NCBI GenBank assembly: GCA_036745875.1
Contig: DAIOFH010000078.1
Coordinates: 1 to 18,742 of the forward strand
Direction of reading: 5' to 3'
Origin: DAIOFH01 sp036745875
GTDB lineage: Bacteria; Planctomycetota; SZUA-567
DNA: 18,742 bases
The position numbers and the translations under genes were made by a program. Position 1 is the first letter of the stretch. The number at the start of each line of letters is the position of its first letter. Shown in pieces: positions 8,418-15,657 of this stretch. The notes beneath the pieces are model-generated. The model ran no database searches, was not told where the DNA came from, and saw only the letters and a program-made list of their open reading frames with translations.

Positions 8418-11390
8418 TTAATTTTCAGCGTCCCACAGCGATTCAATAACCAGGGTGCGGCTGTTGTCGGCCATGTTTTCCGCCGACAGTTTTTCGCGGT
8501 TCGACATGACGCAGATCGGGGCGTCCGCCAGGTGTTTGAAAACGGTGTCGGCGGCTTTTTTGACGTCGGCGGCGGTCAATCCCAGGAGGGTTGAGCGGTA
8601 TTTGCGCCTGAACTCCTCCGTCTCGCCGCCGAGCCAGCGCATAAGCGCCAGCGGCGCGGCACTGGAGGCCCGGACCTGATGGTCCAGGGTTTTTATCGTG
8701 CCGATGATGGCCTGTTCGACTTCTTCCGGCGACAGGTCCATCTGGGTTGCGACATAGTTCGGCAGGCTGCCGTAAATGTCGAGTGTCCGGTTGATGGACG
8801 GATCGCGGAAGCTGTAGAGCTGGAACGCGCCGCGTGCGCCCATGTTGACGGCCCCAACGCCGTATGCGCCGCCCTTGATGCGAATCTCGTTCCAGAGGTA
8901 ACCGAAAGTAAGCTGTTCCCCGAGGAGACGGAGCGCCGGGGAATCGGGGCTGCCTTCCGGCGGGGCCGGAAGCGCCGCTGCTACGTAGTTGACGTCTGAA
9001 GAGGCGGCAAGGCCGATTCGGCGGGGGGAGGAGCCCTTTTCCGGCATCGGAGGGCGCAGCGTGTGCTTGTCGCGCTTGAAGTACGGCGCATTCCGGTCGA
9101 GCCAGGCGATGGTCTCCCCGAACGCGTCGCGCGAACCGACCTGCGACGCATACAGTACGGCGCGTGCGGCGATATCGTGGCGGATCGCCTCGAAGCGGTC
9201 GATGATAGTGTCGAGGTTCGCATCGATGCTCTCGGCAAGCCGTTCGACAAACCTGGCCTGGGTGCAGCCGTCGAGCCGTTCCGACAAGGCCGCTGCCGGG
9301 TTCAGGTATTGGCTTGAATAAAGGCCGGCGTAGCGGCTGCCCATCGGTACGATCTGATTGCGCCAACCGATGCGGGACTGAAGGACAATGTCCTTGAGCC
9401 GATTTTTGTCGGTGAATTCGGGTTTGAACATGCGGTCGGCGAGGACGGCAAGCGCTCGCGGCCAGTCGCCGCCGAGGGCCTTGAGCCAGCCGGTCATTCT
9501 GAGCCGCGCGCGTTCCGGGCCGTCAATGTGGCTGGTGATGCCGGCGGCAAATTCGACGCCGCCGGTGCAGGCGGCTTCGCGTTCGGCCATTTCGGCATAA
9601 TCGAATCCTGCCGCCCCGCACTTGCCGAGCGTTTCGGCAAAGAGCGGCAGGTAGTCCAGCAATTCCTCGTCCATGTAGCCGAGGTCGAGGCAGATCTGCA
9701 GATAGTCGATGCCTCCGGACTGGACCTTGACGTCAAGAATGTCGAAGCCGCCGGCTTTCTCCTGTGAAAATTCCAGGGGAATCGGGTTCGGGGAAACGTC
9801 CGAGCGTTTCAGGCGCGGCAGGGTGGCGACCGCTTCCGGCGCGTTGGGGGCGGACTGGACATCCTCCAGCTCCTTGGCGACGCGGCGGACTTCATCCTTT
9901 TCGGCGGGGGACATTCCGTCCAGTACGCGCTTCAGGCGGTCGGCGCGGGCCTTTTCCTTTTCAGCCGCAAAGTTGCCGTCCGGGACAAGGGCGATCCGCA
10001 GACGGTGTGGATTGTCGAGGAGGTGTTTCCTGGCGATTTCCTCGAGGTAGCCGGGCTGGTTGTTGATGGCGGCATGCAGGTCGTCGAGGCACTGGCCGAC
10101 TCTGAGCTGCGACAGGGGGTCCGAATCGTAGAGCCAGGAGGCGAAAACATTGGCCATCAATTTCAGTGGATACTGCGGGCGGATCTCCCTGGCGGTCAGC
10201 TCCAGTTCGCGCAGGCTGGCCGCGACTTTTTCCTTGTTGAACCCATTCTCCACTTCGTGGCGCAACACATCCAGGCAGAGATCCTCGACCGGTTTGGCGT
10301 TTTCCTCTTCCGAGCCCTTGAGGACGACGACAAACCAGGTGTCCCTCTGCCAGTCCAGGTAACCGGAGCCGCCGAGCTCCTCGCCAAGCTTGGAATCGAT
10401 AAGCGACTTCCTCAGCGGCGATGCCGAGTTGTCCAGGAGATAGCTGGAAATGACCTTCATCGCCAGCGTCTCCATCAGGTCGCGGCGGTCGTTGGTGCTG
10501 AAGGCGACGGCGACGTCCGTCTTGCGGGTCGGGTCTTCGTCCTTGTCTATTGGGTAACTGTAAACGGCGCTTTTGGGGTTTTCCCATCGCGGAAGAGGCT
10601 TTATGGTCGATTCGATCTTCATGGCTTCGAACTTCGACAGGTATTCCTTGTCCAGAATGTCCAGGACGGCGGGGAGGTCGCTGTCGCCGTAGGTGAGTAT
10701 CCAGGAATTCGACGGATGGTAGTAGGTCTTGTGGAAATTGACGAAATCCTCGAAGGTCAGGTCGGCGATGACGTCCGGGTCGCCGCCGGAGTCGTTGGAA
10801 TAGGCGTTGCCGGCGAAAAGGATCTGTTCTATGTGGCGCTGGAGGATGATGTCCGGATCTGAATAGTAGCCGCGCATTTCATTGTAGACGACGCCCTTGA
10901 TGTCGAGGCTGCCGTCTGCGAGTATTTCGAAATGATGGCCTTCCTGGCGGAAATGGTCCTTCAGGAGCAGGGGGAAAAATGCGGCATCCGCATAGACCCG
11001 CATGAGGTTGGTGAAGTCGGTGTGGTTCATGCTGGCGCAGGGATAGAGGGTGCGGTCGGGATAGGTCGACGCGTTGATGTAGGTCGCCATGCTGTATTTG
11101 TTGAGTTCGACAAACAGTTCCTTGAGGGGATAGCGCCGCGAACCGCACAGTACGCTGTGTTCGAGAATGTGGGGAAGGCCGGTGTCGTCCGGCGGCGGCG
11201 TGCGGAAGGCGACGGAAAACAGTTTTTCACTGTCCATGCTCGCGAGGTGAAGGTGGCGTGCCCCGGATTTATTGTGCACAAGCTCGATGGAGCGGAGTTC
11301 CATGTCCGGGATGTCTTCGACGCGGACGACGGTAAACCCGCTGATGACGGCGTCTTTTTGGATGGCGGCGACTGAGTCGGGGATTTTCAT
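8418..11390 (-). CDS. M16C zinc metallopeptidase (PreP/Cym1/falcilysin-like)
   Basis: A peptidasome-type enzyme of about 990 residues, predicted to enclose and degrade short unfolded peptides. The inverted zinc motif HILEH is at residues 75-79 (counted from the first of two ATG codons), and the third ligand Glu is about 172 in YNEMRGYYSD. CGSRRYPLKELFVELNKYS and YINASTYPDRTLYP are hallmark segments of the PreP branch. The M16C-associated middle region and the C-terminal inactive M16 half follow, with GGAYGVG and SFRDPS. No signal peptide is evident, so it is probably cytoplasmic. Tandem ATGs lie at 11391-11393 and 11388-11390; the AAAGG site spaces better for the second, so that start is used. 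A broken-palindrome spacer separates it from the Cys-rich mini-gene upstream. Family assignment is firm; the substrate is unknown. Confidence 0.95.
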   Translation of the reverse strand: MKIPDSVAAIQKDAVISGFTVVRVEDIPDMELRSIELVHNKSGARHLHLASMDSEKLFSVAFRTPPPDDTGLPHILEHSVLCGSRRYPLKELFVELNKYSMATYINASTYPDRTLYPCASMNHTDFTNLMRVYADAAFFPLLLKDHFRQEGHHFEILADGSLDIKGVVYNEMRGYYSDPDIILQRHIEQILFAGNAYSNDSGGDPDVIADLTFEDFVNFHKTYYHPSNSWILTYGDSDLPAVLDILDKEYLSKFEAMKIESTIKPLPRWENPKSAVYSYPIDKDEDPTRKTDVAVAFSTNDRRDLMETLAMKVISSYLLDNSASPLRKSLIDSKLGEELGGSGYLDWQRDTWFVVVLKGSEEENAKPVEDLCLDVLRHEVENGFNKEKVAASLRELELTAREIRPQYPLKLMANVFASWLYDSDPLSQLRVGQCLDDLHAAINNQPGYLEEIARKHLLDNPHRLRIALVPDGNFAAEKEKARADRLKRVLDGMSPAEKDEVRRVAKELEDVQSAPNAPEAVATLPRLKRSDVSPNPIPLEFSQEKAGGFDILDVKVQSGGIDYLQICLDLGYMDEELLDYLPLFAETLGKCGAAGFDYAEMAEREAACTGGVEFAAGITSHIDGPERARLRMTGWLKALGGDWPRALAVLADRMFKPEFTDKNRLKDIVLQSRIGWRNQIVPMGSRYAGLYSSQYLNPAAALSERLDGCTQARFVERLAESIDANLDTIIDRFEAIRHDIAARAVLYASQVGSRDAFGETIAWLDRNAPYFKRDKHTLRPPMPEKGSSPRRIGLAASSDVNYVAAALPAPPEGSPDSPALRLLGEQLTFGYLWNEIRIKGGAYGVGAVNMGARGAFQLYSFRDPSINRTLDIYGSLPNYVATQMDLSPEEVEQAIIGTIKTLDHQVRASSAAPLALMRWLGGETEEFRRKYRSTLLGLTAADVKKAADTVFKHLADAPICVMSNREKLSAENMADNSRTLVIESLWDAEN

Positions 11391-11429
11391 CATAGGCCTT
11401 TCAGGGATTGTGATGGAGTGTGATTATTT

Positions 11430-11495
11430 ATCAGAGAGAACATAGAAATCACAGATCAATATAATTATTCTGTCTTCCCTATGCTCTCTGTGTTC
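11430..11495. repeat. Imperfect inverted repeat of the CTCTGTGTTCTC type
   Basis: The arm near 11432-11445 (CAGAGAGAACATA) is complementary with few mismatches to the arm near 11480-11492 (TATGCTCTCTGTG). The right arm runs into the last codons of the Cys-rich mini-gene. AT-rich sequence fills the loop. It could act as a hairpin terminator between the PHP operon and the peptidase gene, or be a dispersed palindromic repeat. Confidence 0.5.
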
Positions 11496-11641
11496 TCAGT
11501 AGTGGAAAAATCATCCTTGGCCGGGGGGACGGTCCAGCCCTGGCAGAGGTCGCAACGCCTGTCCGAACACCATTGGCATGAATGGCAGTCGGGACAGCGA
11601 TGCTTTTTTTTGCAGCCTGTGGAGCTGTGATCGTGGCTCAA
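11465..11641 (-). CDS. Small Cys-rich protein, translationally coupled to the PHP hydrolase
   Basis: A 58-residue reading frame begins at a TTG that overlaps the PHP hydrolase stop by four bases (TTGA), an arrangement like the common ATGA coupling. The protein begins MSHDHSSTGCKKKHRC and continues PDCHSCQWCSDRRCDLCQGW, giving seven cysteines spaced C-x5-C-x2-C-x2-C-x2-C-x4-C-x2-C. That density suggests zinc or Fe-S binding; two His near the N-terminus could add ligands. The last 18 residues are low-complexity and run into a repeat-like DNA element, so the functional part may be the first 40 residues. The frame also stays open upstream as a shadow of the PHP gene, but only this part has protein-like composition. 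I do not recognise a named family. The existence of the gene is likely rather than certain. Confidence 0.6.
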   Translation of the reverse strand: MSHDHSSTGCKKKHRCPDCHSCQWCSDRRCDLCQGWTVPPAKDDFSTTENTESIGKTE

Positions 11642-13059
11642 AACAACGCCAACACCTTGTTTGGATCCATTGACGGCGCAATGGACTGCACCCTGGAAGT
11701 GGAATAAGTTCCGGGTTTGGCGACTTTTCCAATTTCCGTATAGAACTGGTTGGCTTTTTTCTTGTCGCCGGCAAAATGCTTTTCGGACCATTCGCTCACC
11801 AGGCCCATGTTTCCGGCGCGGGCCATTACGGTGTGGCCGTACAGCCAATACGCCGCGTCGACAAAATGGCCGATATGGTTCTTGAGTTCCGGGGCGTCGA
11901 AGGTGTCGACGAACTTTTGGCCGGGGCTGTTCATCTCGGTGCCTGACATGACCGGGAGATCGCGGTCAAGGGCGGCTTTGATGAAGGCGTCCATGCAGGC
12001 GACCTTGTTTTCCTTGGCGGCCGGGTCCTTGATGTTCCAGTTGCGCTCGGGGATTATGTTGACGCAGAGTGCGCCCCAGCCCATGGCGTCGTCAAGCAGC
12101 TTGCCCGGGTCTTCCTCGCCGGCCGAGGTGCCGTCCAGCCAGGCGTGGCAGGGGATGGCGCCGCAGGCGAGAACGGCGCGGTTGAAATCGAAGATGGACG
12201 GGAACGCGCCGCCGTCAGGCTGCGCATAGCCGATGCCGCCGCGCTTCATCAATTTGGCGCGCATGGCGTTGTGGAACGCGCCCGTGTCGGCGAGAAGGCC
12301 TTCCATGTCCACGGGCGTCCGGCCGAGTACGTCGGCCCAGAATACGGCAAGGGATTCCTTTTCCGGGAAGACGGCGCGGGACTTGTTGTCGTAGGCCGCG
12401 CAGATATGGCGTTCAGTGGCGTTGCCCGAAGGGGTCAGGGGCATGACGTCGGCGTCGTAGTCAATCGTGGCGGGCGCGAGGACCGGGTTGATCTTTTCGA
12501 TCATGGCGACGTTCCTGGCGCGCGACTGAGAGGCGAGGGAGGCGACAAAACGTTCCGCCGGGCTGCCCGCCGCGGGATGTTTGACGAACCCCGCCCCCAT
12601 CGTGTAGAGAATGCCCGGCTCGCCGGGGCTGTTGATCTCGCGGTCGGAATAGGGTTCGACAAAGACGCGGGACTCGAGGGAGACGGTTGTACGGATGCCC
12701 AGGGCGTCGCCGGCGGCGAGCATTTCGTCAATCGAATCGAGGACGTCGAAGTCGGTGGAGCCGACGGCGAGGAGGCCGCGCATCAATGCTTCCCAGACCA
12801 GGCGGGAGGGCGAGTAGCTTTCGCAGGAGTAGGAAAAGAAGGTATGGGCATGGAGGTTGACCCAGGGCTTTTCCGCCGGGGTGGCGAGGGCGCCCGCCGC
12901 CAGTTCTTTCGCCAGCTCCTCCAGCGCCTTGGTGCGTTCCGAGCGGTCGAAAGAGTCCAGGCTTTTCAGGGTGGGCGCGAGGCGGTTCAATACTTTGGTG
13001 CGGACTGATATTTCCGACCTGAGTGAAGACACGGCGGAATCGGCGGTATGTTCGGGCAT
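11638..13059 (-). CDS. PHP-domain metal-dependent hydrolase
   Basis: A 473-residue protein with a PHP-type N-terminal metal motif: NLHAHTFFSYSCE (His 70 and 72), then AVGSTDFDVLDSIDE (Asp 103 and 105), where classical PHP proteins have TDH. I recall the DFDVLD form, with the following TTVSLESRVFVEP and INSPGEPGILYTMGAGF blocks, from a subfamily found in PVC bacteria. A downstream CHAWLDGTS and SGTEMNSPGQKF may supply further ligands. PHP enzymes are mostly phosphoesterases; the substrate here is unknown. The ATG at 13059 is preferred over the TTG at 13071 because GGAG lies six bases before it. No signal peptide or membrane segment is seen. It is divergent from ispG and overlaps the Cys-rich mini-gene downstream, suggesting a two-gene unit. 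Confidence 0.85.
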   Translation of the reverse strand: MPEHTADSAVSSLRSEISVRTKVLNRLAPTLKSLDSFDRSERTKALEELAKELAAGALATPAEKPWVNLHAHTFFSYSCESYSPSRLVWEALMRGLLAVGSTDFDVLDSIDEMLAAGDALGIRTTVSLESRVFVEPYSDREINSPGEPGILYTMGAGFVKHPAAGSPAERFVASLASQSRARNVAMIEKINPVLAPATIDYDADVMPLTPSGNATERHICAAYDNKSRAVFPEKESLAVFWADVLGRTPVDMEGLLADTGAFHNAMRAKLMKRGGIGYAQPDGGAFPSIFDFNRAVLACGAIPCHAWLDGTSAGEEDPGKLLDDAMGWGALCVNIIPERNWNIKDPAAKENKVACMDAFIKAALDRDLPVMSGTEMNSPGQKFVDTFDAPELKNHIGHFVDAAYWLYGHTVMARAGNMGLVSEWSEKHFAGDKKKANQFYTEIGKVAKPGTYSTSRVQSIAPSMDPNKVLALF

Positions 13060-13099
13060 ATGTTTCTCCAACCAAGAATATAAATAATAATGGAATACT

Positions 13100-13128
13100 T
13101 TGAAATCCGAATGGCTTAATATTATACT
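13100..13128 (+). promoter_or_regulatory. Sigma70-type promoter for ispG-mnmA
   Basis: TTGAAA at 13100-13105 and TATACT at 13123-13128 are separated by exactly 17 bases in an AT-rich divergent spacer. The predicted transcript would start near 13135, leaving a leader of about 45 bases before the ispG ATG. The AAGGA ribosome site is at 13171-13175. Confidence 0.65.
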
Positions 13129-13180
13129 GTTCTGGGTAAATAAGTAAAGGTGATCTATAGGTTTGTAGATAAGGAATCAC

Positions 13181-14254
13181 ATGGACATCACACGCAAACT
13201 TACACGCCGGGTCATGGTCGGTTCCGTGCCCATCGGCGGCGGCAGCCCACTGAGCGTACAGACCATGACGCGTTCGCCGTGGAAGGATATAGACGGCAAT
13301 CTTGCCGAAATCGCCACAGCGGCCAAAGCCGGAGCCGACATCATCAGGATGGCGGTGCCGTCCGTCGAGGCGGCAGCGAGCCTTGCCCGAATCGCCGAAC
13401 AATCGATATTGCCCATAGTCGCCGACACGCATTTCGACTGGCGGGTCACCCTGGCGGCGATCGAGGCGGGGGCGGCGAAAGTCAGGATAAACCCCGGCAA
13501 CATGAACCCGGGCGGTCTTGCCCGCGTCGTCGAGGCGGCCGGGAAAAGAAACATCCCCATCAGGATCGGCGGCAACTCCGGCTCCATCCGCCACAGGAAG
13601 GCAGGGGATGCGGCGGAAGCCTCACTGCCGGAACTGCTTGCCGAGGAAGCGCTCCTTTGGTCCGAAAAAGTGCGCGAAATGGGTTTCCATGACCTTGTCC
13701 TTTCCATAAAGGCGAATTCGGCCATTGAAACGGTGACGGCGAACAGGATCGTTGCCGCGCGGTCCGATTTGCCGTTGCACCTTGGGGTGACGGCGGCGGG
13801 CACGAAGGAAGATTCCATCATGAAAAGCGCCGCCGCCGTGGGTTCGCTCATTCTGGACGGCATCGGCGATACGATCAGGTTCAGCTTCACCGGCGACCTC
13901 GAAGGGGAGGTCAGGGCCGGCGTCGACCTGCTGCGTTCCCTTGGGCTGCGCAATACCGGCCCGGAAATCGTGTCCTGCCCCGCCTGCGGCCGTTGCCGCG
14001 TGGACCTGCCGGGCCTTGCGGGGCAGGTCAAGGAACGTCTGGCCCATATCGCAGCGCCGTTGCGTGTCGCGGTCATGGGCTGTGAAGTCAACGGTCCCGG
14101 CGAAGCGAAGGATTGCGACCTCGGCATCGCTTCGGCCGGCGGCATTGTCCATCTCTTTATCAAGGGCGAGGTGGTCGGCCGGGTGGCGGTGGAGGAAGCG
14201 GTCAACCGTCTGTGCGCCGAAGCGGAAAAGATGGCGGAACAGTATGGCTGTTGA
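13181..14254 (+). CDS. ispG: 4-hydroxy-3-methylbut-2-en-1-yl diphosphate synthase (IspG/GcpE)
   Basis: IspG reductively opens MEcPP to HMBPP in the penultimate step of the MEP isoprenoid pathway, using a 4Fe-4S cluster. The 357-residue length fits the short bacterial form with a TIM barrel plus cluster domain. Cluster ligands are intact: CPACGR (Cys 266 and 269) and MGCEVNGPGE (Cys 301, Glu 308). Barrel landmarks include RMAVPS, VADTHFDW, VRINPGN and SIKANS (Lys 177). Two conserved motifs deviate. GVNAGS is GGNSGS (Gly 131), and TEAG is TAAG (Ala 205) at the place of a glutamate thought to be catalytic (28 residues after the barrel Lys, as in the Aquifex enzyme). Either the lineage uses a variant or activity is altered. 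The start is supported by AAGGA five bases upstream. Its end overlaps mnmA by 11 bases. Confidence 0.93.
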   Translation: MDITRKLTRRVMVGSVPIGGGSPLSVQTMTRSPWKDIDGNLAEIATAAKAGADIIRMAVPSVEAAASLARIAEQSILPIVADTHFDWRVTLAAIEAGAAKVRINPGNMNPGGLARVVEAAGKRNIPIRIGGNSGSIRHRKAGDAAEASLPELLAEEALLWSEKVREMGFHDLVLSIKANSAIETVTANRIVAARSDLPLHLGVTAAGTKEDSIMKSAAAVGSLILDGIGDTIRFSFTGDLEGEVRAGVDLLRSLGLRNTGPEIVSCPACGRCRVDLPGLAGQVKERLAHIAAPLRVAVMGCEVNGPGEAKDCDLGIASAGGIVHLFIKGEVVGRVAVEEAVNRLCAEAEKMAEQYGC

Positions 14255-15368
14255 CATCCCCGTAGCCCGCCGCAGCGACAAAAGCACGGGCAAGCCCCAT
14301 GACATCATGGTGCTCGTTTCCGGTGGTGTGGATTCGGCCGTGTCCTTGCGGCGGCTTATCGCCGCCGGATTCACCCCTTTTGCCGTGACCATGCTGTTGC
14401 CGCAATTCTGCGGCAACGTATCGGACGGTAAATCGGTGTATGAAGTGCCGGAGGGGGTGGCGGAAACAGCGGTGAGTTTGACCGAAAGCCTCGGCGTCTC
14501 CCACGCGGTTCTCGACGTGCGGGATATTTTCATCGACAGGGTGATTGAGCCTTTTGCCGGCTGCTACCGCTCGGGCCTCACGCCCAATCCCTGCGTGCGC
14601 TGCAACCCCAGGATGAAATTCGGCCTGATGCGCGAATGGGCGGAAAAAGAACTGGGGGTCAGGATGCTTGCTACCGGGCATTATGCCGGGATTGTGGAAC
14701 GCGACGGCCGCCATCGGCTGGCCCGAGTCCATCCGGTGGACAAGGATCAGAGCTATTTCCTTTACCGCATACCGCCGGACGACCTCGCATTTACGCGTTT
14801 TCCCTTGTCGGACGTCAGTGAAAAAAGTGAAGTGCGGGCCGAGGCGAGGGCGCTCGGGCTGGCCGGGGCGGATGCGGACGACAGCATGGACATTTGCTTC
14901 CTTCCGGAAGGTGACTACCGGCCGCTCGTCGTCGACGCGGCGTTACCCGGACCGATAGTGGATGAGTCAGGGAAGGAACTTGGTCGGCACAATGGCTACA
15001 TGAATTTCACCATAGGCCAGCGCAAAGGCTTTGGCATAGGCTTCGGCAGACCGATGTATGTCCTGCGCCTTGATCCGGAAAAGAACGCCGTCGTCGTAGG
15101 CCCGCGGGAGTCCGCGCACAGGCGCGATGTCCTGGCGCATGATTTGGTTGTCCATGACGCGGGCAGCCTGAAGTCGGGCAGCAAGGTCTGGGCGAAGATC
15201 CGCTCCGGCGGCAGGCCGCGGCAGGCCGAAGTGACCGATTTCACGGATTCGCTGCTTCGGGTTCGGTTTGACGAACCGGTATTCGCGCCCGCGCCGGGAC
15301 AGCATCTTGTCCTTTATGACGACGATGGGGTGGTGCTTGGTGGTGGGGAGATACGAGTCAAGAGTTAA
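14244..15368 (+). CDS. mnmA: tRNA-specific 2-thiouridylase MnmA
   Basis: MnmA activates U34 of tRNA Lys, Glu and Gln with ATP and inserts sulfur delivered from a persulfide carrier. The 374-residue protein has the PP-loop SGGVDS (26-31), TPNPCVRCN (117-121; Cys 120 aligns with the catalytic Cys before Asn), ATGHYA, KDQSYFLY and DDSMDICFLPEGDYR (Cys 218, the second catalytic Cys). IGQRKGFGI and the beta-barrel C-terminus ending LGGGEI complete the family pattern. The extra Cys 117 gives the CxxC form seen in part of the family. The ATG at 14244 lies inside the ispG end; the frame continues further upstream only as a shadow of ispG. An alternative start at the Met just before VLVSGG would remove 21 residues. 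The stop codon borders a long hairpin. Confidence 0.93.
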   Translation: MAVDIPVARRSDKSTGKPHDIMVLVSGGVDSAVSLRRLIAAGFTPFAVTMLLPQFCGNVSDGKSVYEVPEGVAETAVSLTESLGVSHAVLDVRDIFIDRVIEPFAGCYRSGLTPNPCVRCNPRMKFGLMREWAEKELGVRMLATGHYAGIVERDGRHRLARVHPVDKDQSYFLYRIPPDDLAFTRFPLSDVSEKSEVRAEARALGLAGADADDSMDICFLPEGDYRPLVVDAALPGPIVDESGKELGRHNGYMNFTIGQRKGFGIGFGRPMYVLRLDPEKNAVVVGPRESAHRRDVLAHDLVVHDAGSLKSGSKVWAKIRSGGRPRQAEVTDFTDSLLRVRFDEPVFAPAPGQHLVLYDDDGVVLGGGEIRVKS

Positions 15369-15424
15369 AAGTTAAGAACGAAGAGTGAAAAGTTAAAATA
15401 CTCTTCACTCTTCGTTCTTAACTT
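15369..15424. terminator. 21-bp perfect-stem hairpin between convergent mnmA and mgl operons
   Basis: Arms 15369-15389 and 15404-15424 are exact reverse complements (AAGTTAAGAACGAAGAGTGAA) with a 14-base loop, and pairing continues outward with a bulge. It starts right after the mnmA stop and lies 9 bases from the next minus-strand stop, so it can serve both directions as a terminator. The stem is AT-rich and lacks a clean T run, so a dispersed palindromic repeat is an alternative. Confidence 0.7.
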
Positions 15425-15433
15425 TAACTTGCT

Positions 15434-15652
15434 TCATTGCTTTCCGAAGAACACCCCGGCGACGACAAGGGCGGCGATAATCAGTACGCAGACAATGATG
15501 ATGATGTCCATCGTCCGGGTCGAAACGTCGATGCGGTCGTAGTGGTTGCGGTGAATCGACTTCCCGGCGAGTGCTTTTTCGCGTTCCGTGACTTTGCGCT
15601 CCCGCTCCTCGAGTTCGGCGATCCGCTGCTGCATCTCGGCGTTTTCCGTCAT
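15434..15652 (-). CDS. Small coiled-coil, single-pass membrane protein at the end of the mgl operon
   Basis: A 72-residue protein. Residues 1-30 are charged and strongly helical (QQRIAELEERERKVTEREKALAG), a likely coiled coil. Residues about 48-68 form one hydrophobic segment (MDIIIIVCVLIIAALVVAGVFF), ending in a short GKQ tail. It would be anchored in the inner membrane with the coiled coil probably cytoplasmic. It starts five bases after the mglC stop on the same strand, so it is probably translated from the same message, though the ribosome site is weak. I do not recognise a family. A role as an accessory or scaffold of the sugar permease is only an inference from position. Confidence 0.72.
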   Translation of the reverse strand: MTENAEMQQRIAELEERERKVTEREKALAGKSIHRNHYDRIDVSTRTMDIIIIVCVLIIAALVVAGVFFGKQ

Positions 15653-15657
15653 GCGGA

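Noticed and set aside
13177..14205. 342-codon minus-strand frame opposite ispG
   Set aside because: It is the antisense of a conserved gene, Ser/Thr/Pro-rich with no domain; GC-rich codon bias opens such frames.
13941..14243. N-terminal extension of MnmA by 101 residues
   Set aside because: This part of the frame overlaps the ispG cluster domain out of frame and has shadow-like Arg/Ser composition; MnmA family proteins start close to the PP-loop.
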